64,000 bases of DNA. It comes from Rhizobium mesosinicum (GTDB lineage: Bacteria > Pseudomonadota > Alphaproteobacteria > Rhizobiales > Rhizobiaceae). The translations under genes and the position numbers were made by a program. The stretch's first letter is position 1. Each line of letters starts with the position of its first letter. This document shows, piece after piece, positions 42,951 to 52,627 of the stretch. The notes beneath the pieces were generated by a model. It had not been told where the DNA came from, ran no database searches, and worked only from the letters and a program-made list of their open reading frames with translations. The stretch is taken from contig NZ_JAEUAK010000008.1 in assembly GCF_019511345.1 (NCBI RefSeq), positions 186,001-250,000 on the forward strand, in the 5' to 3' direction.

Positions 42951-44026
42951 CGGATCTGCGCATCGATGACAGGACGGAGAGAGGTGCTGCGCTCAACGCC
43001 GCCGGGGTGCCGAACGACCTGCTTCGCTCGGCGCGCTTCCGGCTGGAGCGCGAAGCCCACTGGCGCCAGCTGGACGAGCTGGTGAGCCGGGCGGAAAAAG
43101 GCGGCGTGGCGGCACTAAGCTATAATGAGGTACGCAATCTCGCTGCCGGATACAGGCAGGCGATGAATTCGCTCTCCGTGGCGCGCGATATTTCGCTCGA
43201 CCGGGCGCTGGTCGCTTATCTGGAAAGCCTCTGCGCGCGCGCCTATCTCGTCGTCTATGCGCCACAGGAAAGCCTTGGCGGGTTGATGTCCCGCCTGCTG
43301 CTCAAGGGTATTCCGCAGGCGGTGCGCCGTTCGGCCCTGCCTCTGTTGATCGGCTTTCTCGCACTCGTCCTCGGCGCTTTGGCCGGCTACAGGCTCTGCA
43401 GCAGCGATCCGAGCTGGTTTTATACGTTCGTGCCCCCCGGTATGGCCGATCTGCGCACGCCGGATGCCTCCGCCGAATATCTGCGCTCCACGATCTACGG
43501 CAATGAACGGCATGAGAGCGACGGGCTTGCCGCCTTTTCGGCCTATCTCTTCTCTCACAATACGGGCATTGCCATGCTGATCTTTGCGCTCGGCGTCTTC
43601 CTGTCGGTGCCGAGCTTCATCCTGACCTTCTACAATGGCCTGATCCTCGGCGCCTTCTTCGCGATGTTCCGGCAGAAGGGGCTGGGCTACGACGTCTTTG
43701 CCTGGCTTTCCATTCACGGCGTCACCGAGCTTGCGGCGATCTCCATTGCCTGCGCCGGCGGAGCAGGGCTCGGGCTTGCCGTGCTTCTTCCGGGTGCGCG
43801 AACGCGCAGGGACGCGCTGCGCCATCAGGCGCATGATGCGGTCAAGCTCGCGATCCTGGCAGCCCTCATGCTCGTCGTGGCAGGCTTTATCGAAGGGTTC
43901 CTGCGCCAGCTTGTGCAGGAGCCGGTCTGGCGGCTTGCCATCGGCTGGGGCATGGGTGTCTTCTGGGCCGGCTGGCTGGTGCTGGGAGGGCGTGAGGACA
44001 AAGCCTCGCGTGAGCAGGCACGATGA
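42947..44026 (+). CDS. SpoIIM-like (DUF95) membrane protein
   Basis: A 359-residue protein with a soluble helical N-terminus (SARFRLEREAHWRQLDELVS) and about five C-terminal helices, including SFILTFYNGLILGAFFAMFR and HGVTELAAISIACAGGAGLG, the stage II sporulation protein M signature. Alphaproteobacteria do not sporulate, so the role is envelope-related within the MoxR system. ATGA overlaps on both sides. Confidence 0.9.
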   Translation: MTDLRIDDRTERGAALNAAGVPNDLLRSARFRLEREAHWRQLDELVSRAEKGGVAALSYNEVRNLAAGYRQAMNSLSVARDISLDRALVAYLESLCARAYLVVYAPQESLGGLMSRLLLKGIPQAVRRSALPLLIGFLALVLGALAGYRLCSSDPSWFYTFVPPGMADLRTPDASAEYLRSTIYGNERHESDGLAAFSAYLFSHNTGIAMLIFALGVFLSVPSFILTFYNGLILGAFFAMFRQKGLGYDVFAWLSIHGVTELAAISIACAGGAGLGLAVLLPGARTRRDALRHQAHDAVKLAILAALMLVVAGFIEGFLRQLVQEPVWRLAIGWGMGVFWAGWLVLGGREDKASREQAR

Positions 44027-44940
44027 GAGAGCGGGACCAGTCAGTCAAGGACGGCAAGGACGGCAGGCGCCTCCAGCAGTTCATCCCGCCGGAGGGTGTT
44101 CCGGTCACGCTCGCCATCGCCTCGCTCGGAAGCCGTGTCGGCGCGCAGATCCTCGACATCATCTTCACCTCGCTGGTCATCGTCATCTGCGTATTTGCCG
44201 TCATCCTCACCGGGGGCTTGCCGGAGAACGCCTCTGCGATCCTCATCATCCTCCTGGGGTTCCTGCTGCGCACGCCCTATTACGTCCTCTCGGAGCTCAT
44301 CTGGAACGGCCGCACGCTCGGGAAAAGGATCACCGGCATCCGCGTCATCAACGTGGACGGGCGGCGCCTGACCCCACATCAGGTGACCGCCCGCAATCTG
44401 ATGAAAGAGGTGGAAATCTTCACGCCGACCGCGCTCCTGTTTTCGATCGGCTCGCAATCCTCCTGGGAAGACGCCCTCACGGTTCTCTGGCTTCTGGCGG
44501 TCGTCATCGTCCCGCTCGCCAACCGCCGCCGGCAGCGCATCGGCGATATGATCGCCGGCACGCTCGTGGTCGACAATCCGCGCTCCGTGCTGCTGTCGGA
44601 CCTCGCGCTGGCTGCCTCCGCCAAGACTTCATCGCAGGCGGCTTTCGAATTCCAGCCCGACCATCTCGATATCTACGGCAAGTACGAGCTGCAGACTTTG
44701 GAGGACGTGCTTCGCGACACGACGAAGAACTCGAACCACGAAGAGATCGTCAAGATCGTGCGCACGATTACGAGACGGATCCGCTATGAGGACCCGGTGA
44801 AGCCCGGTCAGGAGCTTGTGTTCCTCAACGAGTTCTATCGGGCGCAGCGCGAGCATCTGGAGAGCCTGAAGCTGTTCGGGACGCTGCGCGAGAATAAGTA
44901 TCACGAGCATACGAAAACAGAGGCGAAGAAGCTTGTTTGA
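44023..44940 (+). CDS. RDD-family membrane protein with C-terminal extension
   Basis: A 305-residue protein: LGSRVGAQILDIIFTSLVIV is the RDD helix I, NGRTLGKRITGIRVINVDGR the conserved loop, and RRQRIGDMIAGTLVVDNPRS ends the domain. A ~90-residue soluble helical tail follows. It is the last gene of the six-gene MoxR operon (38.7-44.9 kb), all with overlaps of 14 nt or less or abutting. Confidence 0.88.
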   Translation: MRERDQSVKDGKDGRRLQQFIPPEGVPVTLAIASLGSRVGAQILDIIFTSLVIVICVFAVILTGGLPENASAILIILLGFLLRTPYYVLSELIWNGRTLGKRITGIRVINVDGRRLTPHQVTARNLMKEVEIFTPTALLFSIGSQSSWEDALTVLWLLAVVIVPLANRRRQRIGDMIAGTLVVDNPRSVLLSDLALAASAKTSSQAAFEFQPDHLDIYGKYELQTLEDVLRDTTKNSNHEEIVKIVRTITRRIRYEDPVKPGQELVFLNEFYRAQREHLESLKLFGTLRENKYHEHTKTEAKKLV

Positions 44941-45072
44941 GTGGCTGAGAGCCGCAAGTAGTCCATTCGGCCGCACAAAGAACGCTCCAATTCTCTGAAT
45001 CGACGCAATCGAGCCTTCCGAACATCAATTTTAGGCCGATGCCGGAGTGGTCGTGCGCGCTTCGGCATTGGA

Positions 45073-45116
45073 TCGGACTTTGGTCCGATGGAAGCCGAAA
45101 CATAGTCTGCTACATA
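45073..45116 (+). promoter_or_regulatory. TCGGAC-box promoter, site C (drives small RNA 2)
   Basis: TCGGACTTTGGTCCGA (45073-45088), then TACATA (45111-45116) preceded by TGC, an extended -10. Offset 38 nt. Confidence 0.75.
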
Positions 45117-45122
45117 ATTTCC

Positions 45123-45184
45123 TGCTGATGCCTTCAGAATCAGCACGAAAAGGGTGTCTGTCCCTGACCCGGCGCACCCTTTTC
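45123..45184 (+). ncRNA. Predicted small RNA 2 of the family
   Basis: Same architecture as RNA 1 and nearly the same sequence: stem GCTGAT...ATCAGC (45124-45144) with loop GCCTTCAGA, then terminator AAAAGGGTG (45148-45156) / CACCCTTTT (45175-45183). A further T-run lies at 45190-45194. It lies 45 bases upstream of the 71-residue gene at 45229, and the terminator would separate them. Confidence 0.65.
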
Positions 45185-45228
45185 AACTCTTTTTCGCGGG
45201 GGCAATCGCGAGCGGAGGGGGAGCCGAG

Positions 45229-45444
45229 ATGATCTATGAGCAGCGGAATGTTGCCGACAGCCTAAAACAGCGCAAACGCTTCGAGGAGAAAGCAGCCAGG
45301 GTCCTCAAGAGGCACTATCAGCGGCCGATCGCAATTATGTTTTCCTGGCAACCCGGCACCGAGCCTCATACCATCGACTTGCGAGCCGTTCCCCAGGTCC
45401 TCACGACGAGTGACATAGAGGCGCTGGGGAAAAGAACCCCGTAA
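45229..45444 (+). CDS. Hypothetical 71-residue protein
   Basis: MIYEQRNVADSLKQRKRFEE, then a basic helix and PIAIMFSWQPGTEPHTIDLR. A strong purine-rich site (GGAGGGGGAG) precedes the ATG at 45229; the upstream in-frame start at 45154 lies inside the small RNA and is rejected. No family recognised. Confidence 0.65.
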   Translation: MIYEQRNVADSLKQRKRFEEKAARVLKRHYQRPIAIMFSWQPGTEPHTIDLRAVPQVLTTSDIEALGKRTP

Positions 45445-46364
45445 CCCGCGGCGCCTTCCCGCCTGTTGCGACCGCACCGGTGTCGAATACGGCAAACAAT
45501 GGGGGGAGGCGCCGCCGGCCGCATAGCCGGACCCAGAGCATCGGTAGCGCGCCCACGTTTTGAGGCTCGTGCTTGCAGCCGAAACAGTGCGCCAAGCATT
45601 GGCTGACGCCACGGCTTGGACACGCGCCTCCGCCAGGATGCACTGGGCGTGGAGAGCAGCGCTCGATCGAGACGAATCCACGCAGCGAGCCGTGTCACAC
45701 ACTTTTCACGCGACTCTGAACGCCGCCTGTGATTATTACACCCGCCTAACGCGTTTGGCGGACTGAGCAGGCACAGGGCTCGCATCTGTAATGTGTGGCG
45801 AGCCCCACCGCGCTCAGCAGGATCAGACGATTCCGGCCTGTCTCAGCCTGCATTTCCAGCGATGCCGCGGCCTTGTCGATCGCCGCGCCCGCACTGTCAT
45901 CACCGATGCCGGGGCGGCTCGCGTGACTGAGGCGGCCAATGGTTTAGAGAGTTCGCTATCGGGGGATGAAACGGTGGAGTTCCGGTTCGGCGGCAAACGG
46001 ATACCGTTCGCCCGTTCGCACCTTTTAAAGTGCCGCCCTCCCCAAATGAAGGGCTTCCACTCGATACTCGGCAAGCCCCCCGCATCGGGTTCGGTCCTGT
46101 AATCCTACTACCGCCGCGCATCCAGTTTCCCTGCGGTGGGACCGATTCGCAATTCATCCAAAAGGGTTAGACGGAAACGCGATCACGTCATTCGCCCTTG
46201 GAGCGCTCGCGGCTCGTTTTCCCTCCGCCGGCGGGCGAGGAGGGCGTAGCCGCCCATACCGGCCACGCTGGCCGCGTGCAGGAATTCTTCTGTGGTTGTT
46301 CTTGCGCGTTACTCGCGCCAGGCGGCGGCGATGCTAGGAATCTCCTGCTAACTGGGGAGCATCC
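45445..46364. other. 920-base region without a supported gene
   Basis: Frames here (for example 45560-45766 on the plus strand) lack ribosome sites and coding character, though the end of that frame (LNAACDYYTRLTRLAD) is somewhat protein-like. Possibly decayed genes. No repeat or RNA motif recognised. Confidence 0.4.
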
Positions 46365-46699
46365 ATGAAAAAACTTATTCTCAGCGTGGCTTTTGCCGCA
46401 GCACTCACCTCCTGCGCGAAAGACCCGACGCCATCGTGCAGGCCGACATCCCGATGCAGGCTTACACCAATCTCAGCTGCGAGCGCATCGCGCAGGAGCA
46501 CAGGACCGAAAAGAAGAAGCTCGACGACCTCTCCAAACAGCAGATCTCCGCCGCCAACGGCGACGCGTTCGGCGTGTTCCTGGTCGGCGTTCCGATCGGC
46601 AGCGTGGCGGGTGGGGATAAGGAAGGCGAGGTCGCTGTGTCGAAGGGGAAAGTGTCGGCGATGGAGAGCGCGGCGCTGTCGAAGGGGTGTAAGTTGTAG
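46365..46699 (+). pseudogene. Frameshifted small lipoprotein gene
   Basis: It starts MKKLILSVAFAAALTSCAKD, a lipoprotein signal with lipobox LTSC. After GACCCGACG (46422-46430) the sense moves frame: DAIVQADIPMQAYTNLSCER, IAQEHRTEKKKLDDLSKQQI and GVFLVGVPIGSVAGGDKEGE up to CKL at 46699. One missing base explains it. A short form could start at an ATG near 46436 but would lack the export signal. Confidence 0.7.
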
Positions 46700-46908
46700 G
46701 TGAGGGGTGAGGATATCTGCGCCGAATTTCTTACAATTCTTGATGTGCGCCGCAATGCTGCGGAGCGGCAACCCGCCTGGGGCAGCTCGTTTTAGAGCCG
46801 CATTCACGTAAGGCAAATCATGTGAGGTAAAGTGTCCTGAGGCCTTACGAATGCTTGACTATTTTAGCGAACTTGGTTCCTTTGTGCGACGCAGCATAGG
46901 GAGTAACG

Positions 46909-47163
46909 ATGGAACTTACGTCAAAACTCGTCAAATCCGTCGCCTACGATCCTTCGACGGGCGTCCTCGATATCGAGATCCGTCTCAAGGGAAAGCGCCG
47001 GTATTTCAACGTGCCGCCGGTCGTCTATGAGAACCTGATCACGGCGGCCTCGCCGGGTTGGTACTATACGCGTCATATCCGGGATGTTTTTTCCCGTGCC
47101 GAAAAGGGCGGACCAGACGGGCGCCTGCGGCAGATCTTCGGCCGGCGCGGGCAATTGTCCTGA
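46909..47163 (+). CDS. KTSC-domain protein
   Basis: An 84-residue protein: LVKSVAYDPSTGVLDIEIRL, YFNVPPVVYENLITAASPGW and YYTRHIRDVF form the canonical KTSC domain (named for its C-terminal motif in some members). Small, soluble, with no signal. The ATG follows GGGAGTAACG. Function unknown; KTSC domains sometimes accompany lysyl-tRNA synthetase or phage proteins. Confidence 0.85.
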   Translation: MELTSKLVKSVAYDPSTGVLDIEIRLKGKRRYFNVPPVVYENLITAASPGWYYTRHIRDVFSRAEKGGPDGRLRQIFGRRGQLS

Positions 47164-47382
47164 CCGCAGCGGAGTGCGGCTGATGGCGGCCGCGCTCCTT
47201 AACCCTTCGCCCGGCTCGCTGACGCGATCGGCCAGTATCTTGCGCTGTGGTGCGAATCTCTGCCAGTCTGCGGCATCGGCCCGAGATCAGAATCGATTTT
47301 CGGAAAAGCCCGATGCGTGGATTCCAGGAGTTGGAGCGTCCTTTGTACGTGTGAATGCAGGCACGGCGCTCCAGGCCGGTCG

Positions 47383-47913
47383 GTGGGGAATGTTTTGGCC
47401 AGTCATCTCAGATCCTGCCTGCTTGCGGCGCTCGTGACAATCGCTTGCGCGGGTATCACTGCGGCCGAGGAAATGCCGGCTTTCTGGAAGAAGTCGATGA
47501 CCGGCGATCCGGCGACCAATCATTACATCGCAGAGGCGATGAAGCCGCTCGACAACCCGGATGCGCAGACATTGCGGGTCGTCAAGCTCGCCAATACGCT
47601 CGCCACGCTCTGCAGCGGCGCCTCGCTCGATAAGAAGGCGCTCTACGCCTATATGACCGCGGCCCGCTTTGCCGAGATCAAGGGCAAGGCCTATAACGAG
47701 GCGGCGTTCCTGGCCGACAGCAGCTTCCGCTATTTCGACTATCGCGCGCTCGCCCATCTCTGCGCGGGAAGCGCCTATCTCTTCGGCCCGCAGGGGCATC
47801 TCGCGCCGGGATTGCTGGAGATCGGCAAAGCCGGCAAGGGGGGCAAGCCGGCAATGGGTTACGATCCCGCCAACCCCTTGGTCATCCTGCCGCCGATTGC
47901 GCGGAAGTCGTGA
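47383..47913 (+). CDS. Secreted hypothetical protein
   Basis: About 176 residues, with a signal peptide (SHLRSCLLAALVTIACAGIT, cut after AAEE). The mature part is helical: MTGDPATNHYIAEAMKPLDN, LANTLATLCSGASLDKKALY and LAHLCAGSAYLFGPQGHLAP. Two Cys may pair. There is no ATG in a suitable position; GTG at 47383 or TTG at 47395 gives a good signal peptide, while the ATG at 47317 adds a Cys-rich non-signal leader. No family recognised. Confidence 0.65.
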   Translation: MGNVLASHLRSCLLAALVTIACAGITAAEEMPAFWKKSMTGDPATNHYIAEAMKPLDNPDAQTLRVVKLANTLATLCSGASLDKKALYAYMTAARFAEIKGKAYNEAAFLADSSFRYFDYRALAHLCAGSAYLFGPQGHLAPGLLEIGKAGKGGKPAMGYDPANPLVILPPIARKS

Positions 47914-47948
47914 CCGGCGCGGGGTGCGGCCGTATCTTATCCTTGATA

Positions 47949-48131
47949 TCACCGAGGCGGATGCGGCTCGGTCGGCGTGCCGATCCTGTCGCCTTTTTTC
48001 ACGCCGACCGTTCCCGTCGGACGCGGGTCCGGCTGCTCTTTCCAAGACCAGGAGATGACGAGGAAGATCAGCCCCAGCGCGATGAGGGGCGGCGCAACGA
48101 AGATCAGCAGGAGGTAGTGCAGCGATCTCAT
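47949..48131 (-). CDS. Small single-span membrane protein
   Basis: 60 residues: MRSLHYLLLIFVAPPLIALG and LIFLVISWSWKEQPDPRPTG then VGVKKGDRIGTPTEPHPPR. One long hydrophobic helix and a proline-rich tail. The start at 48131 is preferred to 48179. No family recognised. Confidence 0.5.
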   Translation of the reverse strand: MRSLHYLLLIFVAPPLIALGLIFLVISWSWKEQPDPRPTGTVGVKKGDRIGTPTEPHPPR

Positions 48132-48322
48132 AGGGTTTGGCACAGGTAAGCTTTCGCACCTGATCGAGGCTTTCTTCAATCGTGCTGCAAACCAGCAGGA
48201 AGGACTTACGGCGCCGGACCGGCATCCATCCTCTTCCCTACGTGGTCTTGCCGCCGAAAGATATAACGGCTGTCACACTCTGCAGCCGTCGCGGCAACCG
48301 CCGGCAGCCCAGCCTCCGGCTC

Positions 48323-50428
48323 TCACACCAGAACGATGTCGCCGTGGTCGAAGAAGGCCTTGCCGGCGCCGAGGAAGGCGATGTCCTGCGCCGCCTGGCC
48401 GCCGGCGCCATCTGCGTCGTAGGAGAGGTTGCCGCTTGCGGAATTGTAGATCAGCTGGGCGTGATCGGCGGTGGCTGACGCGCCGTATCTGGAGGCGATC
48501 ATGAAGGCGTCCGCATCCAGGATGCCGTCATGATTGCTGTCGAGACCGGTGAAGGCGGAGCCGAGCCTGATCTTGTCGTCGGCATCGAAATCCCAGATGG
48601 AATCCTTGTTGGCGGCGCCCATCTCGTTGAAATAGAAGGTGTCCGCGCCGCCCTTGCCGTAGAGGCTGTCGATACCGGCGCCGCCGGAAATGGCATTGGC
48701 CGAGGCGTTGCCGGTGATGAGGTTTGCAAGGCTGTTGCCGGTGCCGCCGATCGCGCCAGCGCCTTCCTTCAGGCGCAGGTTCTCGACGAAGGCGTGATCG
48801 TGGAGATCGACGCTGATCGTCGCCTGGATCGTGTCGGTGCCGCCATCGGCCGTTTCCACAGCGCGGTCGCCGGCATTGTCGATGAAATAGGTGTCGTTGC
48901 CGCTTCCGCCGAACATCCTGTCGGCGCCGGCGCCGCCATCGATATAGTCTGTGCCGCGTGCGCCGTAGATCGTGTCGTCGTTGACGGTGACGAGCGGCTG
49001 GCCGGCGAGGGTCGCGCCCGGTGCGATGAAATCGTTGCCTTCGGTCCCGTGGATCGTCGCGCCGACGATGCTCTCGTCGGCTCCTGATATCGAGAATCCG
49101 ATGCTCTGCGTGGCGCTCGCCCCGTGGCTGTCCCGGATCGTCAAGTCGAACTTGTCCTCAACCGCGGCACCTTCCGCCAGCGCCTGGGTCGCCGGCCGGT
49201 CATTGTCCAGCAGGTAGGTCACCTCTCCGGTCGCCGTGTTCAGGATCGCCGTGCCGTAAATGCCGGAAAGGCTCCATTGCCCGCCGCCGAGATCCGTCCA
49301 GCCGTCGGTGACGTAGGCGATCGTATCGCCCGCATCGGGATCGGATGCCGTCAGCTGCAGGCTGGCGGTGTCGATGCCGGCGCCGTCGCGGCCGGCTTCG
49401 ACGAGGCCGCTGCTCACAGCCCCTGCCGACAAGAGGGGGGCGCTGTTGAACGGCTTGAAGATGCCGGTTTCCCAATCGTAGACGCCATCGAGGAAATACA
49501 GCTTTTCGACATGCGCGAGCGTGTCGGTGCCTTCGGCAACGCTCGCGACCGTGCCGAGCAGCCGGTTGATCGCATAATCGGCGAAGGAGCCCGCGTAATT
49601 CGCCGTGTCGGTGCCTGCGCCGCCATCGAACCTGTCGTTGCCACCGGCGCCGGTAAAGATATCGTTGCCAGCGCCGCCGGTGACGATATCGGCGCCGCTG
49701 CCGCCACGAAACTGGATCTGCTCGATGCCGCTGATCGTCGTGCCGTCGCCCAGCGACTGGACGGTGGTCGTCGGAAGCGACAGGTCGAGCTTCAGGCCCA
49801 CGGTCGCAGCGCGCCGATCCAGCACAAGAGAGTCGTTGCCCGTTCCGCCGTCGATGATGTCGACAGCATCGACGGCGGAGACGAACTTGTCGTCGCCGCT
49901 GTAGCCGATCAGCGTGTTGTGGCCCGACCCGCCGATCAGCACGTCATTGCCGGCGCCGCCGTCGACGTAGTCGTCGCCGCCGTTCCCTTCCAGCGTATCA
50001 TCGCCGTTCCAGCCATGGATCTCATCGGCCAGCGCGCCGCCGACGAAATGGTCGCCCATGTATCCGCCTGTGATGTTCAGGCGCTCCATATTGACGATGA
50101 CGGTTCCTTCGCCGAGGTCCTGCGGCGTGGCTATCTTTAGGGCCGTGGAAATATCGATGTGCTCGACGACATATTCATAGCTGCGCTTCAGCGCCAGCGT
50201 ATCGATGCCGCCGCCGCCGTCGATATAGTCAGGCCCTTCATGGCGCCATGACTTGATCGTGTCGTCGCCCGCGCCGCCATAGAGCCGGTCGGAGCCGGCA
50301 CCGCCATCGATTATGTCGTTTCCGCCATTGCCGTAGATGACATCGTCGCCGACAAGGCCGATGATCACCTCGGCGGCGTTGCCGCCAATCAACGTATCGT
50401 TTCCATCCGTTCCGGTAATCGTCGGCAT
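48323..50428 (-). CDS. RTX-type calcium-binding protein with VCBS/cadherin-like domain
   Basis: A 701-residue protein. N-terminal nonapeptide repeats (GNGGNDIIDGGAGSDRLYGG; further blocks near 140-180 and 250-275) bind Ca2+ in a parallel beta-roll. A cadherin/VCBS-like domain follows (~345-450: SDPDAGDTIAYVTDGW, DKFDLTIRDSHGASATQSIG), then more repeats and a C-terminal M10-type secretion domain (ADTFYFNEMGAANKDSIWDF, ending HGDIVLV). No signal peptide; export by a type I system is expected, but none is encoded in the window. The start at 50428 has a GGAGG site. Its C-terminus is paralogous to that of the gene at 53272. Confidence 0.9.
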   Translation of the reverse strand: MPTITGTDGNDTLIGGNAAEVIIGLVGDDVIYGNGGNDIIDGGAGSDRLYGGAGDDTIKSWRHEGPDYIDGGGGIDTLALKRSYEYVVEHIDISTALKIATPQDLGEGTVIVNMERLNITGGYMGDHFVGGALADEIHGWNGDDTLEGNGGDDYVDGGAGNDVLIGGSGHNTLIGYSGDDKFVSAVDAVDIIDGGTGNDSLVLDRRAATVGLKLDLSLPTTTVQSLGDGTTISGIEQIQFRGGSGADIVTGGAGNDIFTGAGGNDRFDGGAGTDTANYAGSFADYAINRLLGTVASVAEGTDTLAHVEKLYFLDGVYDWETGIFKPFNSAPLLSAGAVSSGLVEAGRDGAGIDTASLQLTASDPDAGDTIAYVTDGWTDLGGGQWSLSGIYGTAILNTATGEVTYLLDNDRPATQALAEGAAVEDKFDLTIRDSHGASATQSIGFSISGADESIVGATIHGTEGNDFIAPGATLAGQPLVTVNDDTIYGARGTDYIDGGAGADRMFGGSGNDTYFIDNAGDRAVETADGGTDTIQATISVDLHDHAFVENLRLKEGAGAIGGTGNSLANLITGNASANAISGGAGIDSLYGKGGADTFYFNEMGAANKDSIWDFDADDKIRLGSAFTGLDSNHDGILDADAFMIASRYGASATADHAQLIYNSASGNLSYDADGAGGQAAQDIAFLGAGKAFFDHGDIVLV

Positions 50429-50760
50429 CCGCACGCCTCCAAAAACGTTCCGCTGATTCTGCGGCGCATCCTAAGCAGAATTGGCCGGGAGGCCATCTGA
50501 GTTATTATCCAGAAGATCTCGCAATAATTTCGATGCTTCGAATATGTGCGATTCCGGTGCAGTGGATCGCGCCGATGCCTGCAAACATCAGGATATGATA
50601 TCGCGATTATGGCGATCTGAAGGATGTGATGACAGATGCAACGCAATCATGAGTCGAACGACATGCGTCGGATCCGCGGAGGCGTCGAGCAGGCATAGGC
50701 AGGCAGCAAGGGAAAGGTCACGACACGCGCAGCCCATATGGTGCCTGGCCCTGCGTATTC
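50429..50760. other. Gap between the RTX and acyltransferase genes
   Basis: 332 bases upstream of the RTX gene and downstream of the acyltransferase gene. No gene or motif recognised; moderately AT-richer near 50500-50600, where the RTX promoter would lie. Confidence 0.4.
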
Positions 50761-51861
50761 TTATGCCGGCGCTTGCCTGCGCGTCAGCAGCCGTCCGACC
50801 TGGTCCGATGGTCTCTCGACGGTCCAGAATGCAAGCTGGGCGACAACCAGGCTGATTGCGATGATGCCGGTTACGAGCAGGCGATTGTCCACGACGCCAT
50901 ACCAATGGCGCAGAGTGAAGAGGAGCAGCGGGAGATGAAACAGATACAGGCTGTATGAGACATTGCCCAACCACAGGAGCGGTGCGCATGTAAGAAGCGG
51001 CTGCGCCTTTTCATGTCCGATTGCGGTGCCGATCAGCGCTACAGAAGCGATGCCATAGATCAGCTCGGCCGCAGGGGCGCCTGCCGGAGCCGACATCAGG
51101 CAGAGCGCGGCACAGGCAATGACCCACACGTTCAACCTGTTGGTAAACGTGGCGAGCGTCTGCCGGTGATGGAAGCAGATCGCACCCACTGCGAAGAAGA
51201 GAGTGTATCCTGCCGTGTCGAATACCGATGCGAGGAGGCCTCCCTGGAGGACGAAACGACCCGCGATCTGACTGGCCAGCCAAAGCGAGATTCCTGCGCC
51301 GAGCGCGACGCGCCAGTTCCAGATGGCAAACAAGGCGATGAAAGGAAATAATACGGAAATTCGAAGTTCGTGAACAAGGCTCCAGATGACGTTGTTCAAT
51401 TGAATGTCTGCGTCTCGTCCCGTCATGGCGAGATGCCCGGCTATAACGTCAGGAGTCGGCGCAGCGGTCCAGGAAGTCGTGTTGAACCATATGGTCAATC
51501 CCGGTATCGGCCCCGCCGGCGACAGCAGGAACAATGTCACGGCAAAGGCGATGGCGATGGCAAACGGAAGATATATCCTGCAGAACCTTCGTATGAGGTA
51601 GCCCTGGTAGGACATGCTCTGCTTTTCCAGGCTGGCCGCCAGTACAAATCCGCTGAGGACAAAGAAAAGGACGACTGCCGGTCGGCCATTCGCGAAACCC
51701 CGCAAAGGCGTGTATTCTACCCAGGTTTCCCAATGTGCCCAGCTTGAGGGATCAAAGGCCTTCAAGCCTGCTTCCGATCCCGGAAAGGCCAAGAATAGGT
51801 GGTGCAAAACCACAGTGAACGCTGCGATCCCGCGTAGCGCGTCCAGTTGTTTATATCGCAA
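50761..51861 (-). CDS. Acyltransferase family 3 membrane protein
   Basis: About 366 residues and ten helices. The start motif KQLDALRGIAAFTVVLHHLF carries the family's Arg and His; later VVLFFVLSGFVLAASLEKQS, FCRIYLPFAIAIAFAVTLFL and YSLYLFHLPLLL are typical. Enzymes of this family O-acylate surface polysaccharides or lipids. A TTG at 51861 behind GAGGGGTCGGAG is the best start; longer frames up to 52092 add sequence without family similarity. Confidence 0.85.
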   Translation of the reverse strand: MRYKQLDALRGIAAFTVVLHHLFLAFPGSEAGLKAFDPSSWAHWETWVEYTPLRGFANGRPAVVLFFVLSGFVLAASLEKQSMSYQGYLIRRFCRIYLPFAIAIAFAVTLFLLSPAGPIPGLTIWFNTTSWTAAPTPDVIAGHLAMTGRDADIQLNNVIWSLVHELRISVLFPFIALFAIWNWRVALGAGISLWLASQIAGRFVLQGGLLASVFDTAGYTLFFAVGAICFHHRQTLATFTNRLNVWVIACAALCLMSAPAGAPAAELIYGIASVALIGTAIGHEKAQPLLTCAPLLWLGNVSYSLYLFHLPLLLFTLRHWYGVVDNRLLVTGIIAISLVVAQLAFWTVERPSDQVGRLLTRRQAPA

Positions 51862-52435
51862 GCTCCGACCCCTCTGACCTCGATATGCAGCATTGAGTAC
51901 ACCACGAACCTGGCATCCGCAACGTACGTTCGTCTCAGCTTGGAGGCACCCGATGTCTTCCTGGTGTCGATGCGATGACATAGCAAAGCAGCGCCTTCGA
52001 CACATAAGCTGCGGAGAGCGGTGCAATCTGGCCAAGACGATTCCGAATGCTGCCGGAAACTCGTGATCGTCAGATGCATACCTGAAAGCCAAGTATCTTA
52101 TAGTTCGGCATCCTGATCTATATTGACGATATTCTGGAATAGCCCAAAAAAAGTCGCGATCAAGGGCTCGACTCCCGCGAGAAAATTTCTACTGTTGGTT
52201 AGCGCAGTAGTGGGCTTAAGTTTCCGGATCGCGCGAAGCTGCGCTGTCTTCGAAAATATTTCGGCCGTATTGTGAAAATCGTCATCCAGCAGCTCCCGGC
52301 GCTGGATGTATAGAATTGATCTTTCATGATAACCTTAATATTTAACCGCTTCCTATTGCTGAAATTGACAGGGCGTATCTTTTGGTTGACGGATAGGCTC
52401 TCAAATAAATTATTTATTTTCGCAGGGGGCGAACA
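51862..52435. other. 574-base intergenic region, AT-rich to the right
   Basis: No gene seen. A promoter-like pair TTGACG (52386-52391) and TTATTT (52410-52415, 18-bp spacer) precedes the small gene at 52436. Confidence 0.4.
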
Positions 52436-52627
52436 ATGAACATGATGCATAGAGGCAATAATTCTTCCGAAAATACACCTCAGTACGTAGACGATCGTAT
52501 TGCCGTGCTTGTGGCTGCACAGACTAAGCTTGAGAAGCCGCAGACGACAAATGAAGACGTCAAAGAGGCAGTAAAAGTTCTGCTGGCGGAAACGATCGCA
52601 CAGCTGCGGCATTCAATCGAGTATTGA
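52436..52627 (+). CDS. Hypothetical 63-residue protein
   Basis: MNMMHRGNNSSENTPQYVDD, then a long helix DRIAVLVAAQTKLEKPQTTN and VKEAVKVLLAETIAQLRHSI. An AGGGGGCG site precedes the ATG. Lower GC than its surroundings. It could be a small regulatory protein; no family recognised. Confidence 0.6.
   Translation: MNMMHRGNNSSENTPQYVDDRIAVLVAAQTKLEKPQTTNEDVKEAVKVLLAETIAQLRHSIEY

Noticed and set aside
42947..44026. Sporulation gene implied by SpoIIM similarity
   Set aside because: The family is common in MoxR operons of non-sporulating bacteria; context rules out a sporulation role.
45560..45766. A 68-codon plus-strand frame
   Set aside because: No ribosome site, no conserved features and an ambiguous start; left as part of an unassigned region.
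49124..50140. A 338-codon plus-strand frame
   Set aside because: Shadow of RTX repeats; the repetitive nucleotide pattern keeps the opposite strand open.
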